Positions 7,410 to 14,808 of a DNA stretch of 20,688 bases are shown in pieces. The stretch is from Hyphomicrobiales bacterium (GTDB lineage Bacteria > Pseudomonadota > Alphaproteobacteria > Rhizobiales > JAJFHR01), in the NCBI GenBank assembly GCA_021775515.1, contig JAJFHR010000040.1, forward strand, positions 1-20,688, given 5' to 3'. A model generated the notes under the pieces. That model saw nothing but the letters and a program-made list of their open reading frames with translations. It did not search any database and was not told where the DNA came from. Position numbers and translations under genes: made by a program. Positions within the stretch are counted from its first letter, which is position 1. Every line of letters starts with the position of its first letter.

Positions 7410-9257
7410 TTAGACACCCAGGCGATTGAGCGTTTCTTTGGTTGGAACGCCTTTATTGTTCCAGCCGCGCACTTGGTAATACTCCGGCAACATTTTATCG
7501 AGACCGGAGGTCAATCCCTTGGCAGGTCCGGTTTTAGCTGCATCCTTCAACAGGCGCTTGGGCAGAGAATCGTCTTTGCCGGTAAATCCTGCATCAAGAT
7601 TAAACTTGCGCTCCATATTCCAAATGCGCTCACCCGATTCCAACAATGTGTCCGGCGTCCAGTTGCCTTCACAAGCCGCATCGATTTGCGGGGCAATATC
7701 TTCCAGCGTCCAGGCAAAGGTGGTAAAGACGCAAAGCCCGGCTGAATCAACCGCCGCCGTTGCATCCTGAAAAGCCTTCACAAGACCGGCCTTGCCATCG
7801 GTTGCCAACGGGTCGGTCTTTTCCGGTATGCCGAGAATTTCCGAAGCAACGGTATACCCGCGCAAATGACACGCTCCACGGTTAGACGTTGCGTAGGCCA
7901 AACCCATGCCCTGAATGCCGCGTGGATCATAGGCCGGAAATTCCTGCCCCTTGACCGACATCGATAGTTCTGCACGACCGTATTTTTCGCACAAACGTTT
8001 TGAACCAAGAGCGAGCTGTTTGCCGAAACCTTCGCACTTGCCGGTCATTTCGGCCATTTGGGTTAACATTTCAGCTGAACCGAATTTTAGTTCTACCCCG
8101 CCAGTTTGCTTTTTGGTGAGAATACCTTCTTCGTACATATCCATAGCAGCAGCCAGGGTGGAGCCGAATGAGATCGGATCGTAGCCCTGCTCGTTGCAGA
8201 TGAAATTGGCGTAGGTCAAGGCTTCGAGATCCTTAACCCCGGTAGCAGCACCCAAAGCCCAGGCGGCTTCATACTCGAGCCCGCCCGAGGCGTGCCAATA
8301 TTCCGGTTTATTGACGACGGTGAAGTGATTTTCGTCAATTTTTGAAATACGGCCACAAGCAATTGTGCAACTGAAACAGGCCTGGTTGGCCAACAGGTTT
8401 GGCTTGCCGTCGCTGCGCCGGGGCTCAGCCATAGCCTCGGCTGAAATATCATGCGCGCTTTCAAACTGAACATCGTGGAAATTGCGTGTTGGCAAGGCCC
8501 CGCTCTCATTGATGACATTCATCAAAACCTGAGTGCCATAGGCCGGCAGACCTTCGCCGGTCACTGCATTTTCCTGCAGCGTCTTTTTGCCAGCTTCAGT
8601 AGCCTTCATAAACGCCCGAAAGTTTTCAACACTCACACCTTGAGTGCCGCGCACCGCAACCGCCTTCAGGTTTTTGGAACCCATAACGGTGCCAACACCT
8701 GAACGTCCCGCAGCCCGGTGAAGGTCATTGACGATGCACGCATACATATTGCCCTTTTCACCCGCCACACCAATGGCTGCCACATGCATCATCGGTTCTT
8801 GATGGATGGATTTTAAGGCGGCATCCGTGTCCCACACCGACTTGCCCCACAGGTCCTTGGCGCTGTGAAGTTCGGCTTTATCATCAACGATGGACAGATA
8901 GACCGGCCTTTTTGCCTTGCCTTCAAAGATGATCATATCCCAGCCGGCAAATTTCAACTCGGCACCAAAATAACCACCCGAATTGGAACAGGCGATAGCG
9001 CCGGTTAACGCGCCTTTGGTGATGACCGAATAACGCCCGGCCGTCGAGGCGCAGGTCCCGGTTAGGGGGCCAGTGGCAAAAATCAGTTTATTGTCGGGTG
9101 ATAGCGGATCAACCTTGGGGTCGATTTCTTCGATAAGATATTTTGTTCCAAGTCCGCGTTGACCAAGATATTTTTTGGCCCACTCCATATTGAGAGGTTC
9201 GGTTTCACAGGTCCCCGTTGTCAGATTGACACGAAGAATTTTTCTTGTCCAAGCCAT
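7410..9257 (-). CDS. aorB: Aldehyde:ferredoxin oxidoreductase, tungsto/molybdopterin catalytic subunit
   Basis: 615 residues, the normal length of the AOR family. It oxidises aldehydes to carboxylic acids at a tungsten (or molybdenum) bis-pterin centre. The N-terminal domain has the family signatures TGPLTGTCASTAGR (62-75) and GVGTVMGSKNLKAVAVRG. The [4Fe-4S] cysteines are Cys294, Cys297, Cys301 (CFSCTIAC) and Cys509 (GLCVF), the same spacing as in Pyrococcus AOR. The pterin/active-site segment DPRGIQGMGLAYATSNRG and ACHLRG (444-466) includes the conserved histidine at 464. ATG 9257 follows GGAGGA by seven bases. It lies 18 bases after the ferredoxin subunit stop. Tungsten versus molybdenum cannot be decided from sequence; tungsten is usual for the family. 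Confidence 0.95.
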   Translation of the reverse strand: MAWTRKILRVNLTTGTCETEPLNMEWAKKYLGQRGLGTKYLIEEIDPKVDPLSPDNKLIFATGPLTGTCASTAGRYSVITKGALTGAIACSNSGGYFGAELKFAGWDMIIFEGKAKRPVYLSIVDDKAELHSAKDLWGKSVWDTDAALKSIHQEPMMHVAAIGVAGEKGNMYACIVNDLHRAAGRSGVGTVMGSKNLKAVAVRGTQGVSVENFRAFMKATEAGKKTLQENAVTGEGLPAYGTQVLMNVINESGALPTRNFHDVQFESAHDISAEAMAEPRRSDGKPNLLANQACFSCTIACGRISKIDENHFTVVNKPEYWHASGGLEYEAAWALGAATGVKDLEALTYANFICNEQGYDPISFGSTLAAAMDMYEEGILTKKQTGGVELKFGSAEMLTQMAEMTGKCEGFGKQLALGSKRLCEKYGRAELSMSVKGQEFPAYDPRGIQGMGLAYATSNRGACHLRGYTVASEILGIPEKTDPLATDGKAGLVKAFQDATAAVDSAGLCVFTTFAWTLEDIAPQIDAACEGNWTPDTLLESGERIWNMERKFNLDAGFTGKDDSLPKRLLKDAAKTGPAKGLTSGLDKMLPEYYQVRGWNNKGVPTKETLNRLGV

Positions 9258-9275
9258 AAGTAATTCCTCCTGTCC

Positions 9276-9755
9276 TTAAGCTGTTGTTTGTGGTGCATTA
9301 TCAGTTTTAGCCGCCCATTGGCGCATCTTGTCGAAGCCCGCTTGCTCGGCGTCACTATAGACGATTGCCTGGGTTGGGCAGGCCTTCACGCATTCCGGAT
9401 CGCCGCCACAATGGTCACATTTAATAACCTTGCCGGTGCTGACATTGTAATTAATGGTGCCAAACGGACAGGCAATGGTGCACACTTTGCAGCCAACACA
9501 CAGATTGTCGTGTACCTGTTTTACACCCGAAACCGGATCGGTGGTAATGGCATCGACCGGGCAGGCTTGTTGACACCAGGCATCGTCGCATTGGGTGCAG
9601 GTATAAGGTACAAAACGCGCCTCGGTGTGAAAATCAAAAACCCGAATACGCGATTTTGAGGGATTAAATGTTCCTTCCTTAACATAGGAACACGCCATTT
9701 CGCACTGTTTACAGCCGGTACATTTGCCCGGATCAATTACTAATGTTTTTTGCAT
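9276..9755 (-). CDS. aorA: Ferredoxin-like subunit with four [4Fe-4S] clusters (AorA-like)
   Basis: 159 residues with exactly sixteen cysteines arranged as four cluster motifs: 12/15/18/22, 53/56/61/65, 86/89/92/96 and 113/116/122/126. This is the HycB/DmsB-type polyferredoxin pattern used as an electron wire between a metal-pterin subunit and a partner. There is no Tat or Sec signal, so the complex is cytoplasmic. The start is ATG 9755, with GGGAGGAG just upstream. As first gene of the operon, directly before the catalytic subunit, it matches the small subunit of multi-subunit AORs. The symbol is assigned by analogy. Confidence 0.92.
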   Translation of the reverse strand: MQKTLVIDPGKCTGCKQCEMACSYVKEGTFNPSKSRIRVFDFHTEARFVPYTCTQCDDAWCQQACPVDAITTDPVSGVKQVHDNLCVGCKVCTIACPFGTINYNVSTGKVIKCDHCGGDPECVKACPTQAIVYSDAEQAGFDKMRQWAAKTDNAPQTTA

Positions 9756-10052
9756 TTACTCTCCTCCCAAGACCGTCTTGATATCAAAAACCACTCGTCT
9801 ACGGCTTTGAAAACGAGCTTAATTCCGGCACACAAATCCAAAAAGCCATGAGCTTTGAGGAAAAGATCGTGCGGCAACAAGATAGATCAGATCTAAAATC
9901 CGAATTAGCTGGAGCGGATTTCAGCCTGCCTGTTATTTGCGGAGAACAAACCACCACCAGACAGGTTGCATTCCCGCCGCTTATTGTTTCATCTCCCAAG
10001 TGTTCAAAGGCTAGCGCACTTTCAAACTATAATAAATCCAAAAAATCCGGCC
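9756..10052. other. Upstream region of the aldehyde oxidoreductase operon, no convincing gene
   Basis: About 300 bases separating the AOR operon from the SRPBCC remnant, both on the minus strand. The aor promoter must lie here. I saw the dyad at 9768-9780 and an adjacent TTGATATCAA at 9778-9787, but no confident -35/-10 pair. A plus-strand frame starting at 9848 lacks a ribosome site and runs into the remnant. Confidence 0.4.
9768..9780. promoter_or_regulatory. 13-bp perfect dyad just upstream of the aor operon ribosome site
   Basis: CAAGACCGTCTTG is symmetrical around base 9774 and lies immediately before the GGGAGGAG ribosome site of the first gene. It could be an operator or an mRNA hairpin controlling access to that site. 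No regulator gene adjoins the operon, so the binding protein is unknown. Confidence 0.45.
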
Positions 10053-10315
10053 TCAGCCTTTTTCTTGATCTCTGTTTCGGCTATTCGCCTTTTTTGACAT
10101 CGTGGCGATTGCCTTGAGACCATCTTCATAGATGCTGGCAACAATGGCTTTTGCCTGTTCATCGCTCACTCCCTTCGCTTCAAAAACTCCACTCCAGGTA
10201 AGCTTTGAACCCGCTCCATGTGCCGCCACGCCGAAATGGAATCAAAGGCACCAACAAGCGGCCAAAGTTCACAGGGAGCATCGTCAACTTCCAAGGTCCC
10301 AACAACTTCCAGCAT
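10053..10315 (-). pseudogene. SRPBCC (START-like/polyketide cyclase) gene remnant with internal deletion and frame change
   Basis: Read from ATG 10315, with GGAGGA seven bases upstream, the frame gives a typical SRPBCC N-terminus: LEVVGTLEVDDAPCELWPLV and then GAFDSISAW, about 30 residues. It then degenerates and stops at 10166-10168. In the -1 frame, beginning around 10220, the typical SRPBCC C-terminus appears: GSKLTWSGVFEAKGVSDEQA, followed by IVASIYEDGLKAI, ending at a stop at 10053-10055. Intact members have about 140-150 residues; here roughly 60 central residues are missing and the two ends are out of frame. The intact ribosome site and its place 45 bases after the AhpD-like gene show it was once the second gene of that operon. 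The family binds small hydrophobic ligands. Confidence 0.8.
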
Positions 10316-10360
10316 CTGCCATTCCTCCAGGTTTTTCGAGAATATTGAGATCTGCCATCC

Positions 10361-10948
10361 TCAGGCAGCAATAGGTTTCCCGAGCCTATCTGCGCCGAAC
10401 TTGTCAGCATTAAATTCAGAAACAGCCGGGAAATCATGGTCGGGATCGGCGACATGGCGAATATATTGCAATGTGGTGTAAATTCCGATCACCCCGATGG
10501 TTTCGAGCAGGGCTTTATCACTGAACCCAGCCGCGCGGGCATTTTCAATTGCAGTCTCACTGGCAAGGCCGCGATTGCGAACCACTTCATCAGCAAAAGT
10601 CAACAAGGCCTGCGCCTTGGCATTTGTCGCTTTGGCCTCCATCGCCAGCAGCAGATCGTCTCGCGTAAGGCCCGCGCCCTGGCCGACCTTCATGTGAACA
10701 TTGACGCAATAATCGCAACGGTTTAACGCCGACGTCAGCATGGCGACCTGTTCTATAAGCCTGGTGTCGAGTTCGGCTGAACTGGCAACTTCATTATTCA
10801 AGGCGAGAATGCCCTTCAGCACGTTGGGTGCATTCCCGGTGACTTTGAACAGGTTTATGACGCCGCCAAACTGTGAAGTTGCAGCTTCAAAAGCCTCGGC
10901 GGCATCGCCGGTGGCTGTTTTAGGGTCGATCTGAACAAATCTGCTCAT
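10361..10948 (-). CDS. AhpD/carboxymuconolactone decarboxylase-like alkylhydroperoxidase family protein
   Basis: 195 residues from ATG 10948, which follows AAGGA; an upstream ATG at 10999 would start inside or before the predicted promoter and is rejected. The AhpD signature E-x11-C-x2-C-x3-H is complete, with Glu66, Cys78, Cys81 and His85 (CDYCVNVH). In AhpD these residues form the peroxidatic thiol pair and proton relay; many homologues have no proven substrate. TetR lies just upstream in the same direction and the broken SRPBCC gene downstream. An 18-bp operator overlaps the predicted -35 box, so derepression by a TetR ligand is the likely control. A paralogue with the same motif lies at 16106-16654. 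Confidence 0.9.
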   Translation of the reverse strand: MSRFVQIDPKTATGDAAEAFEAATSQFGGVINLFKVTGNAPNVLKGILALNNEVASSAELDTRLIEQVAMLTSALNRCDYCVNVHMKVGQGAGLTRDDLLLAMEAKATNAKAQALLTFADEVVRNRGLASETAIENARAAGFSDKALLETIGVIGIYTTLQYIRHVADPDHDFPAVSEFNADKFGADRLGKPIAA

Positions 10949-10989
10949 GGGAATTCCTTTTTCATCTGTCAATGCAATCAATTGGTCGG

Positions 10990-11018
10990 TTTTTATCATT
11001 AACTGACCGGTCAGTCAA
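10990..11018 (-). promoter_or_regulatory. Predicted promoter of the AhpD-like gene with overlapping TetR operator
   Basis: The operator AACTGACCGGTCAGTCAA occupies 11001-11018 and contains the perfect 14-bp palindrome ACTGACCGGTCAGT (11002-11015). On the minus strand it supplies TTGACT (11018-11013) as -35, then 17 bases, then TAAAAA (10995-10990) as -10. The same 18 bases with one change precede the TetR gene. Confidence 0.75.
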
Positions 11019-11104
11019 GTAGCTCTGCAATTACACTTATAGTTCGGATGGAAGGAGATGCAGATGACGGTGGTGGCTGGGCCGACTTGAATTGCCTTTT
11101 ATGG

Positions 11105-11707
11105 CTAATTTTTTGACTTGGCAGATAAGGTGTGCAGTGCCCCGAGTGCAGCAGGCGCCATAGCGGAAATCTCGCCGGGATCATTGTTCAACTTGGCCAG
11201 AAGCAAACCTCCCTGGATCATGCTGACAACGCACCGTGCGCCTTTTGAAGTATCGAGCGAGTGCAGGCCTTCAAAAATCGCAATCTCGGCAATAATCGGC
11301 TCAATTGGTTTTTCCCACTGCCTTAATGCCTTTTGCGAGGCTTGCCGCACGGCATCATCCACGGTGCCAAGCTCAACTATGACATTGCCTAAAAGACAAC
11401 CCTGAGAAAACCCGTTACGCTTACGCCACGAGCGATTGGCCGCTGCTGGAACCTCAAACAGAGCGGCAAGTTTTTCCGGAGCCGCAGCGTCAGATTGCGC
11501 AATCTGCTCAAAAGCGTCCTCGAAAGATTTGGTATATTTTTCAATCGCCGCAATTAGAAGCGCTGATTTGGAGGGAAAGAAGTGATAAAACGTGCCTTTG
11601 TTGACACCCGCCGTCGAACAGATCTGACTGGTTCCGACAGCTCCATATCCCTTGCCAAGAAAAAGATCTGTTGCTGTTTCAATAAGGCGTGCTCTGGTTT
11701 CAGACAT
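11105..11707 (-). CDS. TetR family transcriptional repressor
   Basis: 200 residues. The N-terminal helix-turn-helix (RLIETATDLFLGKGYGAVG, then ICSTAGVNKGTFYHFFPSKSALL, residues about 6-50) is canonical TetR. The C-terminal part, about 75-190, is the ligand domain and resembles the TetR_C_33/AcrR-like group. It probably represses itself and the AhpD-like gene, since near-identical palindromes lie before both. The start codon ATG 11707 has no ribosome site; the predicted -10 ends six bases upstream, which suggests a leaderless transcript. The inducer is unknown; small lipophilic or electrophilic compounds are common in this family. Confidence 0.93.
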   Translation of the reverse strand: MSETRARLIETATDLFLGKGYGAVGTSQICSTAGVNKGTFYHFFPSKSALLIAAIEKYTKSFEDAFEQIAQSDAAAPEKLAALFEVPAAANRSWRKRNGFSQGCLLGNVIVELGTVDDAVRQASQKALRQWEKPIEPIIAEIAIFEGLHSLDTSKGARCVVSMIQGGLLLAKLNNDPGEISAMAPAALGALHTLSAKSKN

Positions 11708-11713
11708 TCGTAT

Positions 11714-11742
11714 GATATAGGTGCAACTGACCGATCAGTCAA
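11714..11742 (-). promoter_or_regulatory. Predicted tetR promoter with autoregulatory operator
   Basis: AACTGACCGATCAGTCAA at 11725-11742 differs by one base from the operator at 11001-11018. On the minus strand TTGACT (11742-11737) is followed after 17 bases by TATATC (11719-11714). The operator covers the -35 and most of the spacer, so repressor binding would block polymerase. The A of ATG 11707 is at the distance expected for the transcription start. Confidence 0.75.
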
Positions 11743-11846
11743 TTTTTCCGAACCGAATTCTGCCGGTGTCATCAAAATTCTGGAGGTTTCCCGCCAGTCC
11801 AGGTGCACCTATTTGAGCAGATGTCTGTATAGGCTCCTGGCCTGAA

Positions 11847-12224
11847 TTAGTCTTCGGGCCCGCGATCTTGAATACCGAGACGTTCTTCGATGCCATCGCA
11901 ATAAGCCATAATCGTTTGGGCTGTTAGACCGTCAAACTTTAAGGCCAAAGCGTTGTTTTCGCCTGGTTCAAAACGTAAAACTTCGGCTTCAATTGGCAGG
12001 CCGTCAAATTCATGACAACCAAGCACAAATAATTCAATGGGAACCGTGCCGCCGGGGCGCAACTGGCCTTCGTAATTAGCGATTTTGCAGCCGCCTAATC
12101 CCCAATCTTCCACTGAGTAGAATTGGTTTTCACATTGAATTTCAAATGAAGGTGTTGCTGTGCGCGGTGAATTTCGCTGATCTGGCTTTGTCGCGTCAAC
12201 AGACTGAATGGTTTCTGGTTTCAT
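11847..12224 (-). CDS. PilZ-domain protein (candidate c-di-GMP binder)
   Basis: 125 residues, soluble, with no signal peptide. An RxxxR motif at 17-21 (RNSPR) followed by DWGLGG at 40-45 and a beta-barrel-like stretch match a stand-alone PilZ domain, in which RxxxR and (D/N)xSxxG bind cyclic di-GMP. Here the serine of the second motif is glycine (Gly42), so binding may be weakened; this is a caution, not proof. An AGGTGG lies nine bases before ATG 12224. It is transcribed away from the saccharopine-dehydrogenase-like gene, with a 283-base divergent gap between them. Its partner is not evident from the neighbourhood. Confidence 0.78.
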   Translation of the reverse strand: MKPETIQSVDATKPDQRNSPRTATPSFEIQCENQFYSVEDWGLGGCKIANYEGQLRPGGTVPIELFVLGCHEFDGLPIEAEVLRFEPGENNALALKFDGLTAQTIMAYCDGIEERLGIQDRGPED

Positions 12225-12383
12225 GGCTTAACCACCTGGGTAAATTTTGGCGGTGATTTCTCAACTCGCCGTTTTACGTACTGATGGTCTGCCATCGTCC
12301 ACGATCAATATTGAAATTCTCTTAATTTCGGTCTGCAGCGGACGTCTCTTGCTCACCTTCTGGCTTGATCGCCGTTGTCGGGC

Positions 12384-12397
12384 TTGATCCACGTCAA
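12384..12397. promoter_or_regulatory. FNR/ANR-type box
   Basis: TTGATCCACGTCAA matches the FNR-family consensus TTGAT-N4-ATCAA with one substitution; the GTCAA half is common in alphaproteobacterial FnrL-type sites. It lies about 110 bases before the gene at 12508 and 160 before the PilZ gene, in the only large gap between them. Oxygen-responsive control of either is plausible. Confidence 0.5.
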
Positions 12398-12507
12398 GGA
12401 AAACCAGAGCAATCTATGAACTGGTGAACCTTAAAGCAGTTGTCCTGCAAGACAGAATAACACGGTGCCCTTTAGGGTAGAGGTTTTACTGGAGTTATAA
12501 ATGGACA

Positions 12508-13749
12508 ATGGTTCGTGATCGTGAATTCGATGTTGTTCTCTGGGGTGCCACGGGAGCCGTGGGGCGCCGGGTAGCATATCATTTAGCCAACCGCGCCAAC
12601 CAAATTGGCCATCTGCGTTGGGCTCTGGGCGGACGCAGCCAGACCAAGCTTGAAGCCGTGCGATTAAAACTCGGACCCACCGCAAGTGATGTTCCCATCA
12701 TCACCGGCGACAATCATGATACCGCATCACTCAATGCACTAGCCGCCCGGGCGAAGGTGATTTGTTCAACCGTCGGTCCTTTTGCCGTGCTCGGCTCAAA
12801 ACTGGTGGAAACCTGTGCACACAGTAGCACCCACTATTGTGACCTGTCCGCAGAAGTGCACTGGATGCGCAAGATGATTGATGCCCATCAGGCTACGGCG
12901 GAAAAGACCGGCGCCCGCCTCGTTCATGCCTGTGGTTTTGATTCAATACCCTCTGACATCGGTGTGTTTTTTCTGCAAAACAAGGCAAAGGACAGGCACA
13001 AAAAACCCTGCTCACACATAAAGATGCGAATAACAACTATGAGAGGCGGTTTCAGTGGCGGTACAGCGGCCAGCTTTGTCAATGCGATAGAACAACGCCC
13101 GAAGGATCCTTCGGTGCAGCAGCTTTTGATCGAACCTTATAGTTTAAATCCCGAAGGCCAGCGCCGGGGACCTGATCTCCCTGAAAAGATGATGCCCGTC
13201 AAGGTCGCCTATGATGAGGATTTAAAAGCCTGGACGATGCCATTTTTCATGAGCCCGATGAACACCAAAATCGTACGCCGGAGCAATGCGCTGCTTGGCT
13301 ATCCTTATGGACAAGACTTTCGGTACGAAGAGGCGATCCTGGTCGGCAGCGGCCCTGTCGGCTGGCTGATCGCAGCGATGGGAGCGGCTGCAGCCGGTGG
13401 TTTTATGCTGTCCATGGCGTTGTCGCCCACACGCTGGCTGTTGAAGAGGTATGTTTTTCCCAAGCCGGGTGAAGGTCCGGACCGGCAAGTGCGCGAGCAG
13501 GGATTTTACCAGCTCATTCTGATTGGAAAACTCGATAGCGGCGAGACCATGCGGGCACACATCAGTGGCACGGGAGACCCGGGCGTCGAATCGACAAGCA
13601 GAATTCTAGTCGAATCTGCCCTTTGTTTGGCCCAGGAAACAGACAAGATAAAAGTCGGTGGCGGCTTCTGGACACCCGCCTCAGCGATGGCTGAGCTGTT
13701 GCTGCCGCGACTAATCGACCATGCTGGTTTGAAATTTGAACTTGAATAG
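12508..13749 (+). CDS. Saccharopine dehydrogenase NADP-binding-domain protein, trans-acting enoyl reductase-like
   Basis: 413 residues. An N-terminal Rossmann fold carries GATGAVG at 13-19; further family features are STVGPFAVLG, HYCDLSAE and HACGFDSIPSDIG. The C-terminal half contains a hydrophobic stretch at about 282-307 (GWLIAAMGAAAAGG) that could touch a membrane or a lipid substrate. Length and layout match the saccharopine-dehydrogenase-like/trans-acting enoyl reductase group described in mycobacteria (about 420 residues) rather than true lysine-pathway saccharopine dehydrogenase. The start is ambiguous: GGAG at 12491-12494 is ideally spaced for an out-of-frame ATG at 12501 and 13 bases from ATG 12508. 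The gene ends one base before the convergent LysR gene. Confidence 0.85.
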   Translation: MVRDREFDVVLWGATGAVGRRVAYHLANRANQIGHLRWALGGRSQTKLEAVRLKLGPTASDVPIITGDNHDTASLNALAARAKVICSTVGPFAVLGSKLVETCAHSSTHYCDLSAEVHWMRKMIDAHQATAEKTGARLVHACGFDSIPSDIGVFFLQNKAKDRHKKPCSHIKMRITTMRGGFSGGTAASFVNAIEQRPKDPSVQQLLIEPYSLNPEGQRRGPDLPEKMMPVKVAYDEDLKAWTMPFFMSPMNTKIVRRSNALLGYPYGQDFRYEEAILVGSGPVGWLIAAMGAAAAGGFMLSMALSPTRWLLKRYVFPKPGEGPDRQVREQGFYQLILIGKLDSGETMRAHISGTGDPGVESTSRILVESALCLAQETDKIKVGGGFWTPASAMAELLLPRLIDHAGLKFELE

Positions 13750-13750
13750 A

Positions 13751-14677
13751 TTACGCCAGATCATTGCCGGCCGGTGTTGCGCGTATCGTTGCCACCAGCC
13801 AATCGCGAAAGGCGCGGACCTTAGGACGCTCCATGTTTTCCGGCGGGCAAACGAACCAATACCAGTGGTTTGACGGCAAAACCAAATCAAACGGCTTGAC
13901 CAGCCGTCCGCTGTCAAGGTCCTGGCGAACGAGAAACTCACTAACCAGCACCACGCCGCCACCGTTCATTGCCGCCTCGACCGCAAGTGAATCACTGGTC
14001 ACCACCGGGCCTTTGGAACTGTCAACACCATGCACGCCGGCCGTCTTCAGCCACATGGCCCAATCCGGCTGGGTACCGGCGGCGGCATACCAGTCGACAT
14101 GGATTAAAGTATGATGGGCCAGATCAGCGGGGCTGCGCAACGGCCGTTCTCCCTGCAACAGCGCGGGTGAACATACCGGCGCGACATCCTCGTTCACCAA
14201 AGCATCGGCATGTAAGTCCGGGTAGGGTCCGGTACCGAAGCGGATTGCTGCATCAACACCGTCGCTGGTGAAATTCGCAATCGACAACGAACCATCCAGG
14301 CGCACGGTAATATCGGGATGAACAACGTTAAATTCCGAAAGCCGCCGAACCAGCCATTTACCAGCAAAAACGGGAGCAGATGAAATCACCAGCGGTTCGT
14401 CACCATCAAGGTCCTCCAAGGCGCGGCAACCCTGTGTCCATAATTCGAGGCCCTTGCTCAAATAGGGCAATAAGGCAGCACCACTATCGGTCAACCGAAT
14501 GGCACGAACAGTCCGGTAAAACAGGGGATTTCCAAAATAGTCCTCCAGCGCTTTGATCTGATGGCTTACCGCAGCGGGGGTGACTGCTAATTCTTCCGCA
14601 GCCGCACTCATGCTGGCCAGCCGGCCCGCGGCTTCAAAAGCACGCAAGGCATTCAATGGCGGCAATCTGCGAGACAT
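13751..14677 (-). CDS. LysR family transcriptional regulator, GcvA-like
   Basis: 308 residues. The N-terminal helix-turn-helix begins RRLPPLNALRAFEAAGRLAS and continues through TPAAVSHQIKALEDYFG, the hallmark of the GcvA/AmpR subgroup. A substrate-binding domain of the periplasmic-binding type follows from about 90 to 300. These regulators usually control a divergently transcribed target. Here that is the 54-codon gene at 14809, and a perfect dyad with LysR-box geometry lies 17-33 bases upstream of the start. The ligand is unknown. Convergent with the enoyl-reductase-like gene. Confidence 0.93.
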   Translation of the reverse strand: MSRRLPPLNALRAFEAAGRLASMSAAAEELAVTPAAVSHQIKALEDYFGNPLFYRTVRAIRLTDSGAALLPYLSKGLELWTQGCRALEDLDGDEPLVISSAPVFAGKWLVRRLSEFNVVHPDITVRLDGSLSIANFTSDGVDAAIRFGTGPYPDLHADALVNEDVAPVCSPALLQGERPLRSPADLAHHTLIHVDWYAAAGTQPDWAMWLKTAGVHGVDSSKGPVVTSDSLAVEAAMNGGGVVLVSEFLVRQDLDSGRLVKPFDLVLPSNHWYWFVCPPENMERPKVRAFRDWLVATIRATPAGNDLA

Positions 14678-14693
14678 GATGGATTATTCTATG

Positions 14694-14710
14694 ATTTAGA
14701 TTTTCTAAAT
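14694..14710. promoter_or_regulatory. LysR-box candidate upstream of the GcvA-like gene
   Basis: ATTTAGATTTTCTAAAT is a perfect dyad (7-bp arms, 3-base centre) and satisfies the T-N11-A rule of LysR regulators. It lies between the divergent starts at 14677 and 14809. A partial second copy, TTTTTCTAAA (about 14787-14796), sits closer to the small gene and could be the activation site. Confidence 0.6.
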
Positions 14711-14808
14711 TATCGCTTGAAGACTTTTCGTTTGTCAACAGGGGATTTTATGACGATATAGGAATTAATGAAGATTTTATATCTAATTTTTCTAAAAGGA
14801 ATGAAGTG

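Noticed and set aside
9778..9787. TTGATATCAA as an FNR box for the AOR operon
   Set aside because: The two half-sites have no four-base spacer, which FNR-type sites require.
10033..10062. Possible terminator after the SRPBCC remnant (A-run, GGC/GCC, T-run)
   Set aside because: Only a 3-bp GC core flanked by A/T; too weak to call.
9848..10117. 89-codon plus-strand open frame
   Set aside because: No ribosome site, no motif, and it overlaps antisense to the C-terminal part of the SRPBCC remnant, which has clear family similarity.
11060..11090. GGAAGGAG followed by an ATG at about 11064
   Set aside because: Good ribosome-like sequence, but the frame stops after eight codons (MTVVAGPT); it may be chance or a decayed gene start, and nothing supports function.
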